A program made the translations under genes and the position numbers. DNA of 64,000 nucleotides from the NCBI RefSeq assembly GCF_009765355.1, contig NZ_VTHK01000031.1, positions 52,293 to 116,292 of the forward strand, read 5' to 3'. Under the pieces are notes generated by a model. The model did not search any database. It saw only the letters and a list, made by a program, of their open reading frames with translations, and was not told the origin of the DNA. This stretch comes from Amycolatopsis anabasis (GTDB lineage: Bacteria; Actinomycetota; Actinomycetes; Mycobacteriales; Pseudonocardiaceae). Of this stretch, positions 48,407-57,456 are shown in pieces; position 1 is the first letter of the stretch; every line of letters starts with the position of its first letter.

Positions 48407-49239
48407 TTTTCCCCCTGCAACAATTCCATGGTGATGTCGTACAGCCGCCGCGCCGCGGCCGGGTCGAAGGCGTCCCTGGTCAGCGGAAGCGAACTGCCCT
48501 GGGCCCAGGCACTGACCGGTGCCACGGGTGGGTCGTCCAGCAGCCGGGCGATCGGCTGAATCGCCTCCGCGACCGGGGCGCCCGTGCTCCGCAGCTGGTC
48601 GATTACGGCGGCTGTGCGCGGGTCGTAGGTCCCGGAGAAGCTGGTCGCGACCACCCCCGGATGCACCAGCACGTACCGCGTTCTCGCCATGGGATGGCGC
48701 ATGCCCCAGCCGACGGCGAGCAGGTCGTTGAGCCGACCCCCGTGGGACAGTGCGGCCGTCAGGGTGTAGCCCCTGGCCAGGTTGAGGTCGTCCCACCGTG
48801 GGTCGCCGCGGGTCTCGCCGGGCCCGGACACGTTCGCGACGACCGGGTGGGGCGCGGCGTCCAGCAGGTCGGCCAACTCGTGGCTGAGCAGGAACCGGCT
48901 CAGGTAGTACAGGGCGAAGGTCAGCTCGAAGCCCTCGGCGGTGACCTGCCGGTGCGAGCTGACATGCCGCGCGCCCAACACCAGCGCGTCCACCCGGTCG
49001 AACCGCTCCCGCACCGCCGCTATCGCCGCCCTGGCCCCGGCGACCAGGCTCAGATCGGCGGTGATGACATGCGCCCGGCCAGCGGCGCCCACCATGTCGG
49101 CTTCGGCGAGGAACGAATCACCTTTCGCGGTGTTCCGGCCGATGATCGCGACCTGCTCGCCGCGGCGCAGGTACGCCAGCCCCAGCGCCCGCCCGATCCC
49201 GTCCGTGCCTCCCGAAACCACCAGCGTTCTTGAACTCAT
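48403..49239 (-). CDS. Short-chain dehydrogenase/reductase (SDR)
   Basis: A 278-residue SDR with NAD(P) motif VVSGGTDGIGRALGLAYL, DLSLVAGARA and ALVLGARHVSS in place of the usual NNAG. An LVHPGVVATSF segment stands at the PG position. The catalytic YxxxK is not obvious, so activity may be altered, as in WW-domain oxidoreductase-like retinol dehydrogenases. It forms an operon with the F420-type enzyme and shares a palindromic promoter with the divergent TetR gene. Confidence 0.87.
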   Translation of the reverse strand: MSSRTLVVSGGTDGIGRALGLAYLRRGEQVAIIGRNTAKGDSFLAEADMVGAAGRAHVITADLSLVAGARAAIAAVRERFDRVDALVLGARHVSSHRQVTAEGFELTFALYYLSRFLLSHELADLLDAAPHPVVANVSGPGETRGDPRWDDLNLARGYTLTAALSHGGRLNDLLAVGWGMRHPMARTRYVLVHPGVVATSFSGTYDPRTAAVIDQLRSTGAPVAEAIQPIARLLDDPPVAPVSAWAQGSSLPLTRDAFDPAAARRLYDITMELLQGEK

Positions 49240-49241
49240 GG

Positions 49242-49257
49242 GTTCATTCTATTGAAC
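49242..49257. promoter_or_regulatory. Probable TetR operator GTTCA-N6-TGAAC
   Basis: GTTCA TTCTAT TGAAC lies between the divergent SDR and TetR starts, only 3 bases upstream of the SDR ATG. Its perfect arms and position indicate autoregulation and repression of the SDR/F420-enzyme operon by the TetR protein. Confidence 0.6.
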
Positions 49258-49296
49258 TGAGTGGTAGACCAACAGGGCAAGGTTAGGATCATCGCT

Positions 49297-49929
49297 GTGA
49301 GCACAGCAGGGGTGGATACCGCCCGGTCACGGGGACGGATTGACAAGCGGCAGGCCATCCTGGTCGCCGCGTTCACCGTGTTCGCCCGCGAGGGCTACGC
49401 GCAGGCATGCGTGCAGGCGATTGCCGCTGAGGCCGGGGTCGCCAAGCCCACCGTCTACAACCACCTCAACGACAAGGCCACCCTGTTCCGCCACGCCGTG
49501 ACCGCCGCCGCCGACCGCGTGCACGCCGCGGGGGTGGCCGTGGTGACGCGACTCGCCGACACCGGCCACCTGCGTGACACCGCCATCCACCTGCTGCGCA
49601 TGCACGCGGCCCCCGAATCCATTGCGCTGCGCCGACTGCTCCACACCGAACTGTCCCGGCACCCCGAACTGCTGGCCGCCCTGGACTGTGCCAACCAGGT
49701 CCAGCACGCGCTGGCTGACCGATTCGCCCGCCTTTCCCTCGCCGGGCACCTCAGCACCGAGAACCCGGACCTGGCCGCCGAGCAATTCCTCGCCCTGCTC
49801 ACCGGCCCGTGGGACGCCCGATCCCGACTGGGCACCCGGCCTATCCCCGACCAAGAACTGCAAGCAATCGCCGACGCCGCAACACACACCTTCCTGGCCA
49901 CGTACGGAACCGGACATCCCCTGGAATAG
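49297..49929 (+). CDS. TetR-family transcriptional regulator
   Basis: About 210 residues. The HTH is QAILVAAFTVFAREGYAQ, then QAIAAEAGVAKPTVYNHLNDK; the C-terminal domain (TetR_C AcrR-like) has RRLLHTELSRHPELLAAL. GTG 49297 is chosen over GTG 49261 because TTAGGA precedes it and homologues start close to the HTH. It is divergent from the SDR/PPOX operon with a palindrome between, so it is likely its repressor. Confidence 0.92.
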   Translation: MSTAGVDTARSRGRIDKRQAILVAAFTVFAREGYAQACVQAIAAEAGVAKPTVYNHLNDKATLFRHAVTAAADRVHAAGVAVVTRLADTGHLRDTAIHLLRMHAAPESIALRRLLHTELSRHPELLAALDCANQVQHALADRFARLSLAGHLSTENPDLAAEQFLALLTGPWDARSRLGTRPIPDQELQAIADAATHTFLATYGTGHPLE

Positions 49930-49990
49930 GCGAAGCCACCCCTTCGGCATCATGCTAAGGAAACACCCACCGCCACACACGACGACCGCG

Positions 49991-50361
49991 TCACGCTCCA
50001 ACAAGCTCAATGAGTTCACGACTTCCGCTCAGATGCAGAAACCAGACCGGCCCCCGCGCCGGAGTACATCTCGATATCTCCGCTTGAGCGCGGAGGAAGC
50101 CACAATTCCTCCGCCTTCCTGATACGCGCGGATCCAGTCCGTGATCGCGTGCAGCCACGGCCAGCGGTCCTCGTCCGTCAGCGGAATTCCGGCACTCATT
50201 TTCGCAATGTTGACCTTTGAATGAAATTCGTCCGCTTCGGCGTATTTCACTCCGAGTTCCGCGGCGAGTGCGGTGCCGACCGTGGTCTTGCCCAACCCGG
50301 CCGCACCCGATACCACGACAACGGTCACTGCGCCCCCTTTGCCTTCCGTCATGCTTTCCAT
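49991..50361 (-). pseudogene. gntK: Gluconokinase remnant (frameshifted, truncated)
   Basis: The leftward frame starts with a kinase P-loop (VVVSGAAGLGKTTVGTALA), ADEFHSKVNIAKMSAG and GIPLTDEDRWPWL, all typical of gluconate kinase. After RYRDVLRRG the frame breaks; the next frame continues GPVWFLHLSGSRELIE, the expected gluconokinase sequence, and then stops. The last third of the enzyme (about 55 residues) is absent. It cannot be functional as written. Confidence 0.8.
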
Positions 50362-50595
50362 CGAAATTAGCCGCCAGACACGGAGTCGGTGGAGTGGTAC
50401 TTCTCACCCCGGCCGACAGAACGACAATTCGAAGCTCTTTCACATCTACTAGAGCGTAGACTTCACTCGCCAAACAACCGGCAGAACAGTTTTCCGGTCG
50501 CATTCAGACAATCCAGTTACGTCTTTCGGTGAAGCACCTCACGCCCGGCTGCCAATTTCACTTTCCAGAAACACGCCGCCGACAGGATCGAACAC

Positions 50596-51108
50596 ATGTG
50601 GACCTACCTGACGGATATGGACGGGGTGCTGGTGCACGAGGAGCACCTGGTGCCCGGCGCCGACGAGTTCCTCGCCGAACTGCGCGCCAACGACATCCGG
50701 TTCCTGGTGCTGACCAACAACTCGATCTACACCCCGCGCGACCTGCGGGCCCGGCTCGGCCGCACCGGGCTGGACGTGCCCGAGGACGCGATCTGGACCT
50801 CCGCGCTTGCCAGGAACCCCCGTGTGAAACCAAAACCACCCCGCACGCGACAAGGTCACCGCCCTTGCGTCCGCGCAACAGGCGATCACCTGTCCGCCGA
50901 CACCGAGCCCGCCCATCTGATGTACGCGGTCACCGTCTTGGCGGCCTGCCGGTTCGACGTCGCCCAAGTAATCCGCATGCTCACCACCGGCAACGATAAC
51001 GACCACAAGCAGGCCCGACGGGACGCCCTCGTCCGAACCGCAGGACGGCAGAACGCTCCGCGGACCCGACTCGCGACGAATGTCATCCGCCCGCCCTGTT
51101 GCCGATGA
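50596..51108 (+). pseudogene. HAD-superfamily hydrolase (NagD-like) N-terminal fragment
   Basis: The first ~70 codons are a good HAD hydrolase: YLTDMDGVLVHEEHLVPGA (the DxDGV motif I) and FLVLTNNSIYTPRDLRARL (motif II TN). After ~50805 the sequence (RVKPKPPRTRQGHRP) no longer resembles the family and lacks motifs III and IV. The 5' end is therefore joined to unrelated DNA. The frame stays open to 51108 but the product would be inactive. The 232 bases between it and the gluconokinase remnant hold no gene. Confidence 0.75.
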
Positions 51109-51117
51109 CTGGTCGGC

Positions 51118-52164
51118 CTACTGGGCGAAGGTCGCGGTGTCGATCACGAACCGGTAGCGGACGTCGCTGTCGAGGACCCGATCGTATGCCTCGTTGATCT
51201 GGTCCACCGCGATGGTCTCGATGTCCGCACTGATTCCGTGTCGCGCGCAGAACTCGAGCATCTCCTGCGTCTGGCGGATTCCGCCGATGTTGGTGCCGGC
51301 GACGCTTCGCCGCATCGCGGCCGCCGAGAACATGCGGAACGACACCGGCTCCTCCGGCAACCCGACGAACACCAGCGACCCGTCCAGCCGTACCAGCCCC
51401 AGATAGGCGTCCACATCCAGGGTGGCCGACACCGTGCACAGGATCAGGTCGAACGATCGCGCCAGGGTGGTGAACGTTCGCGGGTCGCTGGTGGCGTGGT
51501 AGTGATCGGCGCCCATCCGCATCGCGTCGTCCTTCTTGCGCAGGCTCTGGCTCAGCACCGTCACCTCCGCGCCCAGCGCGTGCGCGATCTTCACGCCCAG
51601 GTGGCCCAGGCCGCCCATCCCGACGATCGCCACCCGGCTTCCCGGACCGATGTTCCAGTGCCGCAGCGGTGAGTACATCGTGATTCCCGCGCACAGCAGC
51701 GGGGCGGCGGCGTCCAGGGCGATCTGATCGGGGATCCGCAACACGTAGTTCTCGTCCACCACCACGTGCGTGCTGTAGCCACCGTAGGTCGGCTCCCCGT
51801 CGCGTCCGATCGCGTTGTAGGTGGGGGTCATCCCGTTCAGGCAGTACTGCTCCTCCCCCGCCCGGCAGTGTGCGCACTCGCGGCAGGAATCCACGAACAC
51901 GCCCACGCCGACCCGATCCCCCACCGCGTATCGGGTCACCGCAGCGCCGATCTCGGCGACCACACCCGCGATCTCGTGTCCGGGCACCATCGGGAAGACC
52001 CCACTGCCCCATTCCTCGCGCGCCTGGTGGATATCCGAGTGGCAGATTCCGCTGTACTTGATCTCGATCAGCACGTCGTGGTCGCCCACCGGCCGCCGCG
52101 TGATGGTGGTCGGTTCCAGCGGCGCCTTCGCCGCCGGAGCGGCATACGCGGCAACAGTTCTCAT
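51118..52164 (-). CDS. Zinc-dependent alcohol dehydrogenase (YahK/CAD-like MDR)
   Basis: A 348-residue MDR-family alcohol dehydrogenase. It has the catalytic zinc site (YSGICHSDIHQAREEWG and GHEIAGVV), the structural zinc cysteines (SCRECAHCRAGEEQYC) and the NADPH motif VGMGGLGHLGVKIA. This is the cinnamyl-alcohol/aldehyde reductase group (YahK, AdhA). Zinc ligands are complete, so it should be active. It stands alone; the upstream 316 bases contain a transposase fossil. Confidence 0.94.
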   Translation of the reverse strand: MRTVAAYAAPAAKAPLEPTTITRRPVGDHDVLIEIKYSGICHSDIHQAREEWGSGVFPMVPGHEIAGVVAEIGAAVTRYAVGDRVGVGVFVDSCRECAHCRAGEEQYCLNGMTPTYNAIGRDGEPTYGGYSTHVVVDENYVLRIPDQIALDAAAPLLCAGITMYSPLRHWNIGPGSRVAIVGMGGLGHLGVKIAHALGAEVTVLSQSLRKKDDAMRMGADHYHATSDPRTFTTLARSFDLILCTVSATLDVDAYLGLVRLDGSLVFVGLPEEPVSFRMFSAAAMRRSVAGTNIGGIRQTQEMLEFCARHGISADIETIAVDQINEAYDRVLDSDVRYRFVIDTATFAQ

Positions 52165-52480
52165 CGGACGGTCTCCTTCTGTTCGCTCAACAGGGGTCGT
52201 AGTTGTTCACCGATCCATTCCGGCAGCGCCCGGCTGGCCGGATCCAGGCCGTTGTGATGCGGTCGGCGAACCGCTGCGTGGCCGCCGCACTCGCCCCGGG
52301 CTGGTGTGCCCGGGCCGGATAGGTAGCGCGGACGGGCTGCTGGAAATGTTCACGAGGAAAGTGCTGGAAACGCGGTTGAACGATCTGATTTCGCCGGTGA
52401 TACCCAGGCACCAGATCGGCCTACCCGTGTCCGCGCTTTCTTCCGTTTGACATTCCGACGACCTCAGTCCCCTGGTGCCA
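52165..52480. other. Gene-poor stretch between the alcohol dehydrogenase and inhibitor genes
   Basis: No complete gene. It contains an IS256-type transposase fragment (separate entry). The remaining frames on both strands are short and unrecognisable. Confidence 0.4.
52315..52400 (+). mobile_element. IS256-family transposase N-terminal remnant
   Basis: A short plus-strand frame reads SADGLLEMFTRKVLETRLND, very close to the N-terminal consensus of IS256-family transposases (GLLxxxTKxVLETALNEEMT). It has no start and the rest of the transposase and its inverted repeats are absent. It is a fossil of an insertion sequence. Confidence 0.55.
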
Positions 52481-53086
52481 TTACTTCCCACACATCCACG
52501 AAACCATATCGTCGTTGACATTATCACCCACATAAGAGGACTGCGAGTTCTCAGGCTCCCGCCACAAATAGTCATCTTGGTCAACGTCAACAACATCATA
52601 TGTATAGATTGTCTTGTCAATGTCGGTAGCCACCCACGAGCTGGTCTTGTGTTCGAATCCCCAGTTGTAGGCGTTGTCCGAGCAGGTCTCGAAGAACTGA
52701 AGCCTGCGCCCCTGGAAATCCCGGTCGGTGTAGAAGCAGTAGGCGTCCTTGATGCCCTCTCCGGACTGGCAGCCGTGCACATCCCGTGGGCCGGCGGTGT
52801 TCAGCCATTCGGCTCCCGCGGCACGCAAGGCATCTGGCCGCACGTTCCGGCCGAGACCTGCGGGGGCATATTCCTGACCGGGATCGGGGAAGGACATCAC
52901 CACGTTCCCACCTCGCCACACGATCACATTGTCACTGACCTGTGTGCCCCCGGGGACGGCCGCCAACTGGGCCGCGATCTCACTCGCCGGGCCCGCGCCA
53001 GCCGAGGGGCTGGCGGATGCTACACCGGTGGTCGCTGCGACCGCCGCGCTCGCGAGCAAAGCCATCCGCATGATTTGTGTGCGCAC
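52481..53086 (-). CDS. Secreted peptidase inhibitor I36 / crystallin-like protein
   Basis: A 201-residue secreted protein. The signal peptide (MRMALLASAAVAATTGVASA) ends near residue 26. The mature part has YCFYTDRDFQGRRLQFFETC and DNVNDDMVSWMCG, the Greek-key pattern with paired cysteines found in the I36 inhibitor (SMPI-like) and beta/gamma-crystallin families. GTG 53086 and ATG 53071 are both possible. The 3' third has clearly lower GC content than its neighbours, hinting at transfer. I36 inhibitors block metalloproteinases; the target here is unknown. Confidence 0.8.
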   Translation of the reverse strand: MRTQIMRMALLASAAVAATTGVASASPSAGAGPASEIAAQLAAVPGGTQVSDNVIVWRGGNVVMSFPDPGQEYAPAGLGRNVRPDALRAAGAEWLNTAGPRDVHGCQSGEGIKDAYCFYTDRDFQGRRLQFFETCSDNAYNWGFEHKTSSWVATDIDKTIYTYDVVDVDQDDYLWREPENSQSSYVGDNVNDDMVSWMCGK

Positions 53087-53290
53087 TTGCCTGCATCCTG
53101 TTCTCTCCGTGGTTCGGACGTTCCAGGCGTAGAGTGCCCAGCCCTGCTTCCGACCGGCTTCGAGTTGTGTTCCGATGCGCTTCCGTGGTTCGGGACGCAG
53201 TGTGCGGCAAGACCGGCGGATCGCCTCGGTCACCACTGTCTCGTCACCGGCGACGTGGTGGCCGACCAAGCTCATGACCATCCCGATCCG

Positions 53291-53716
53291 TCATTCAGCG
53301 GACTGTGCAGCACCGATGGCTGCCGGTACGGTCGCGCGCTCCTGGGCCTCCAGTAACTCGTCGCCGTGCTCGAGTATCCATCGTCCTAGCTCGCGCATCG
53401 GTCCATTGACGAGGCTCGTACCCAGCGGGCTCAGGCGGTATTCGACGCGTGGCGGCGCGGCGGGATAGCTGTGGCGTTCGACCAGGCCGTTGGCGAGTAG
53501 CCGACGCAGGGTCTCGGTCAGCACCTTGTCGCTGAGACCGCCGACCGCCTCAAGCAGCTCAGAACGGCGCCGCGGCCCGGTTCGCAGGCCGACGAGCACG
53601 ACCGGGTCCCAGGTGTGGGTGAACAGTTCCGTCGCCGCACGCAGGCGGCAGTCAACGAGCAACTCATCGCAGGAGCCGCGTCGGTCCACGGTGCGGTCGG
53701 AATTCGTCGATGCCAT
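53291..53716 (-). CDS. HxlR-family transcriptional regulator
   Basis: A 141-residue winged-helix regulator: TWDPVVLVGLRTGPRRRSELLEAVGGLSDKVLTETLRRL (core LRTGPRRRSELLEAV), then GLVERHSYPAAPPRVEYRLSPLG, the HxlR signature. It is divergent from an F420-dependent reductase-like gene, with palindromic and repeated sequence between them. HxlR proteins often sense electrophiles or quinones via Cys; two cysteines (CDELLVDC) near the N-terminus could serve here. Confidence 0.92.
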   Translation of the reverse strand: MASTNSDRTVDRRGSCDELLVDCRLRAATELFTHTWDPVVLVGLRTGPRRRSELLEAVGGLSDKVLTETLRRLLANGLVERHSYPAAPPRVEYRLSPLGTSLVNGPMRELGRWILEHGDELLEAQERATVPAAIGAAQSAE

Positions 53717-53730
53717 GGTCGCGCGTCCGT

Positions 53731-53764
53731 TTCCTACCGATCGGTGCGTCTCGGATTCCTACGG
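53731..53764. promoter_or_regulatory. HxlR/reductase divergent operator candidate
   Basis: A direct repeat TTCCTACCG / TTCCTACGG (53731-53739 and 53756-53764) and an internal perfect palindrome ACCGATCGGT (53736-53745) lie between the HxlR and reductase genes. This is a likely binding region for the HxlR regulator. Confidence 0.4.
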
Positions 53765-53808
53765 TAGCTGTAACTCTCGGCAGTCCACGATCAAGTGAGG
53801 AGCCAACC

Positions 53809-54450
53809 ATGCGTATCGGGATTCTGGGCACCGGCGCCTTGGCCATCGCGTTGGGCGGGGCATGGACCCGCGCCGGGCACGAGGTGTTGGTGGGCGGCCG
53901 CTCACCAGACAAAGCCGCGGCCGCGGCCGCGCGGATGGGTGGACCAGCCCAGGCGGTAGCTCCGGCCGAGGCGGTTATCGAGCGGGACGCCGTGCTGGTC
54001 GCTGTGTCCTGGCCGGGGTTGCCGGGCATCCTTCGCGCCGCCGGGGCGGCGGATGGTTCGCTGGCCGGCACGCCGTTGATCGACCCTACCAACGCCGTCG
54101 AGCATGGCGTCGGCGAGTTGCTCACCCGGGATGGCCGCGCGGCAGCCGAACATATCGCCGACTGGGCGCCGGGTTCGCAGGTGGTCAAGGCGTTTCACCT
54201 GTTCGCCGCCGATCAATGGAGCGAGAGCCGGAAGCCGGTGACGGTGGTGCTGGCTGGTGACCATGATGCCGCGCTCCGCACCACTGCCGACCTTGTCCGC
54301 GACGTGGGCGCGCAGGCTGCGGTGCTCGGGTCACTGAGCCGTGCCCGTCAGCTCGAGGAAGTCGCCGGATTCGTCATAGGACTCGCGTTTTCCGGCGTCG
54401 ATCCGACCTCCGCGATCCCCCGAGTGCCGACACCCGCTACCACGGCTTGA
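53809..54450 (+). CDS. NADPH-dependent F420 reductase-like / NAD(P)-binding protein
   Basis: A 213-residue Rossmann protein: MRIGILGTGALAIALGGAW as the nucleotide-binding motif, VLVGGRSPDKAAAAAAR, VLVAVSWPGLPGILRAAG and KAFHLFAADQW. It matches the F420-dependent NADP reductase-like (Fno/COG2085) family. A GAGGAG ribosome-binding site precedes the ATG. It is divergent from the HxlR regulator, which probably controls it. Its last codons border the truncated small ORF on the opposite strand. Confidence 0.88.
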   Translation: MRIGILGTGALAIALGGAWTRAGHEVLVGGRSPDKAAAAAARMGGPAQAVAPAEAVIERDAVLVAVSWPGLPGILRAAGAADGSLAGTPLIDPTNAVEHGVGELLTRDGRAAAEHIADWAPGSQVVKAFHLFAADQWSESRKPVTVVLAGDHDAALRTTADLVRDVGAQAAVLGSLSRARQLEEVAGFVIGLAFSGVDPTSAIPRVPTPATTA

Positions 54451-54558
54451 GAGTGTCGGCGCCCGGTAGCCGCCCGCGACGTCGAGCACTCCGCTCATCG
54501 CGGCGAACACGGCATCGCCCTCGTCTGCAACGCCCATCAGACGAATGTTCACGGTCAC
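54331..54558 (-). pseudogene. 5' part of a small conserved actinobacterial protein, truncated
   Basis: The leftward frame begins (GTG) TVNIRLMGVADEGDAVFAA then MSGVLDVAGGYR, the look of small (about 75 aa) conserved proteins such as those ending VYLTAP-like in actinomycetes. After YRAPTLSS, near 54450, it runs antisense into the reductase gene, so its natural 3' end was replaced. It starts 16 bases after the WhiB stop, consistent with an original WhiB operon. Confidence 0.45.
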
Positions 54559-54574
54559 GCGGTTCCGTCATTTC

Positions 54575-55012
54575 CTATGCGGCGACCGCGAGCCGGGGCG
54601 GCGCGCTGGTCGTGTCGTCGATCGGGGTTGCACTTCGGCATGGCGGCAGCCCGGGCAGCAGGAGTTGCTCGGGGCCGGGCCTGCAGTCTGGGCATCCGCG
54701 GCCGTGCTTGACGTAGCGGGCGAGGGTGCCGTCGTCGGGCATCATCGTGGGCACCGGGTATCCGAACTCCAGCGCGACCGTTTTGGGTTCGGCGCGGTTG
54801 AGGCCACTCCAGATTTCCCACGGTTCGCCACGTTCGAGCGCGGAGAGCGCGCACTGGAGCCGGACCGGGCATCCGGCGCAGATCAGTCTGACCGCGTAGT
54901 GCGCGGGTTCGCCGGGTTTGCTGTCGTGCCAGGCGTTCCGGATCTCGGGGAAGTTGTTGCAGGCATCGAGGTCGTGCCTCGCGGGTAGCCACGGCAGGTC
55001 GGTCACGTTCAC
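54575..55012 (-). CDS. WhiB-family transcriptional regulator
   Basis: About 145 residues. Four iron-sulfur cysteines are present: DACNNF, ICAGCPVRLQC (CxxC-x5-C). The EIWSGLNRAE turn is the WhiB G-rich motif in variant form (GVWGG normally). A C-terminal CPDCRPG pair is extra. GTG 55012 is a reasonable start close to the DLDACNN motif; an open frame extends to 55135. WhiB genes are often found on integrative elements as well as chromosomes. It is followed by a truncated small ORF. Confidence 0.85.
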   Translation of the reverse strand: MNVTDLPWLPARHDLDACNNFPEIRNAWHDSKPGEPAHYAVRLICAGCPVRLQCALSALERGEPWEIWSGLNRAEPKTVALEFGYPVPTMMPDDGTLARYVKHGRGCPDCRPGPEQLLLPGLPPCRSATPIDDTTSAPPRLAVAA

Positions 55013-55243
55013 GTGGTCACTACCGCTACTGGGACGGCCGCCTTGCGGCACGCCGGGCCGCGACCGCAATTGGCTGACCTGGCGAGAGGCATTGGTAGAT
55101 CTACGTATGTCCACGCGTATTTCCGATCTGCGCAAAAGTCAGATTCGGCCGGAAAATTCCCATAGCGCCGGTTCGCAGTACTTCTTCGTCGGGAAATAGG
55201 TAATCTCGCGGACGTATTCGAGACGATCGGATCGGAGATAACC

Positions 55244-56434
55244 GTGAACAGCGCAATTCACCGCCAGCGGCGGTCGTTCGGGGCCGCGGTCGTGCTCGCG
55301 GCGGTCGCGTTGGTCGCCGCTTGCGGTCCCGCGGCCGCCATCGCACCGGCCACCGGGGCCGGGAAGTCCGCGCCGGGGTGTCAGACCACCGCGCCGCCGC
55401 CACAGGCGACGCTCAACAACGTGCGCGCCGCGAGCCTGACCGTTCCCGCCGCCCCGTTCGGGCTGGCCTACGCCCGATCGGGTCGTACGGCGTTCGTCGC
55501 ATTGCGGACCGAACTCGGGGTGCTGGCCACAGACACTTTCCCACCTCGGCTGGTGCGCACGATCCCGCTCCCCGCGGAGAGCCTGGGCAAAAGCGGCGCC
55601 ACCGGACTTGCCTTGACCCACAACGGCAGCAGTCTGCTCGTCGCCACGGGGCGAGGAGCGATCGTGCTGGACGCGGCCAAAGCCGAGGTCGGCATGCCAG
55701 GGGCGGTGCTGGGCACGCTGACCGGCACGGTCGGGACCAGCGCGATCGCGGTGACCGTTTCCCCCGACGACCGGTTTGTCTTCGTCAGCCAGGAATACGG
55801 GAATGCCCAGACCGGTGGCCGCGGTGCCATCGAAGTCTTCGATCTGCGCACGGCACTGGGCGGTGGGTTCGGCCCCGGGACCGTCGTCGGCAGCGTCGCG
55901 CTCGGCAAGGCGGTGGTCGGCTCCGCGATTTCCTCCGACGGCCGCTGGCTGTACGCGACCAGCCAGCTCACCCCTGACGGGACCGGCGGGCAGGGACAAC
56001 TCGGCGTCCTCGATCTCACCAAGCTGGAAACCAATCCCAGCGGGGCATTGCTGCGCAACGTGCCCGCCGGTTGCAACCCAGTGCGGGTCGCGCCCGCCCC
56101 CGATGGGAAGACGGTGTGGGTCACCGCGCGGGGGAGCAACGCCCTGCTCACCTCGGTCCAGGTCGGCAGCGCCCCGGTCGGGCTGACCTTCACCCGGGAC
56201 GGCGCCCGGATCGTCACCGCCGACTCCAACCGGTTCGACACCCCGGGCGCGACCACCGGCCTGACCGTGGTGGACACGCGCGCGGCCCTGGCTGGGAAAC
56301 CGGCCAACCTCGGACGCATCCCCACCGGCACGCTCCCCCGCGAGTTGGCCCCCAGCCCGGACGGAACCACCCTCCTCGCCACCAACTTCGGTTCCCGCCA
56401 AATCCAGGCTCTCGACACCACCACCCTGCCCTGA
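55244..56434 (+). CDS. Secreted lipoprotein with YncE/YVTN-type beta-propeller
   Basis: A 396-residue lipoprotein. Lipobox VAACG near residue 27 follows a signal peptide. The rest is a seven-bladed propeller of YVTN/YncE-like repeats (for example GLAYARSGRTAFVALRT and SAISSDGRWLYATSQ). GSNALLTSVQVGSAPVGL seems to lack about 15 residues compared with the usual blade, so a small in-frame deletion is possible. GTG 55244 has a GGAGATAACC ribosome-binding site. The ligand is unknown. Confidence 0.88.
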   Translation: MNSAIHRQRRSFGAAVVLAAVALVAACGPAAAIAPATGAGKSAPGCQTTAPPPQATLNNVRAASLTVPAAPFGLAYARSGRTAFVALRTELGVLATDTFPPRLVRTIPLPAESLGKSGATGLALTHNGSSLLVATGRGAIVLDAAKAEVGMPGAVLGTLTGTVGTSAIAVTVSPDDRFVFVSQEYGNAQTGGRGAIEVFDLRTALGGGFGPGTVVGSVALGKAVVGSAISSDGRWLYATSQLTPDGTGGQGQLGVLDLTKLETNPSGALLRNVPAGCNPVRVAPAPDGKTVWVTARGSNALLTSVQVGSAPVGLTFTRDGARIVTADSNRFDTPGATTGLTVVDTRAALAGKPANLGRIPTGTLPRELAPSPDGTTLLATNFGSRQIQALDTTTLP

Positions 56435-56559
56435 CATCCAGAGGGAGACGACGATCCCAGCAATCGCGAACCCGGCCCAGGTATAGAACCGCCCGTGCTG
56501 GCGCCGCTGGCCTGGCGATCAGCAGATCCGCCAGGCCGACCAGCTCTTCGTCGGAGAGC

Positions 56560-57107
56560 GCACTCTTCCAGCCTGTACCGCCACTTCCGCAACCGCACCG
56601 AGCTGATGCTCGCAATCGTGGACCACGTGCTGGTCCAAACCATGCACGACTACCAGCGGCAGGGGACCTGGCGCGAGCGACTCCTCGACCTGACCAGCGC
56701 TCATGGGACGCCTACGCCGCGCTGCCACAACTGGCCAAGGACACCAGCCACTACCCAGGCAGCGGACCCGGCAGCCAACTGGTGATCGAGGAAACCCTGC
56801 AGGGCCTCTCAGCGACGCCGGAGTCCCCGAGGAACTCATCCCCGAGTGGTACCACCGGCTGGTGACCCTGTCCGTGTCCCTCATCTCCGCGCACGCAGCC
56901 AGCCAATCCTCCGGCCCGGCCGAGCAAAAGCGAAGACTGGAAACCTTCCGAGTCATCACACTGGGCGCCGACCCAGCAGACTATCCCGGGCTGGCTCACT
57001 ACAGTCGCCGCATCCAACCCATCGGTTTCACCCGCGAGAGCTTCCTCGCCACAATGAAACCGATACTGGACACGGTACCGGCAACGCCAAGAACGAAACG
57101 GTACCTA
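56560..57107 (+). pseudogene. TetR-family regulator remnant with at least two frameshifts
   Basis: Three consecutive frames hold parts of one TetR protein: SLYRHFRNRTELMLAIVDHV with GTWRERLLDLTSA; then SWDAYAALPQLAKDTSHYPG; then AGVPEELIPEWYHRLVTLSV, ADYPGLAHYSRRIQPIGF and RESFLATMKPIL. The order and spacing match a TetR with a MftR/TetR_C-like domain. The start and most of the HTH are gone. The 125 bases before it hold no gene. Confidence 0.75.
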
Positions 57108-57324
57108 GCGCTGCGGCCCAGACGTCCGACGCGACGGACGTCCAACGCGAGAACCAGAAGTCTCCGACCCGCCAGCCGTGCCCGTAGAGCCTTCCTCAAA
57201 CCGAGGCGCACCGACGTCGGCATGACAGCGTGCTCGGCAAGGGCTTCTGGTGGCGATTGAGGCACACTCGGCGTGTGACTCTAGACGATGAAGGATTGTC
57301 GGTCCCGCGTGCGATGATGAATCG

Positions 57325-57390
57325 GTGATCGTCGTTTTCGATGCCGAGCTGTGGATATGGGATGCTCGCCGCTCCGACAGTTGGTTCTTT
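57325..57390 (+). pseudogene. DUF1905 protein N-terminal fragment
   Basis: A GTG-initiated frame reads IVVFDAELWIWDARRSDSW then FF, the conserved opening of DUF1905 family proteins. From 57391 the continuation (DYQRRAEPVLRE) is unrelated and runs antisense to a VOC gene. Only about 22 of some 95 residues remain. Confidence 0.55.
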
Positions 57391-57456
57391 GACTACCAGC
57401 GAAGAGCCGAGCCCGTATTACGCGAAACTCCCGGTCAGCGGCATGAGCGCGCGTTG

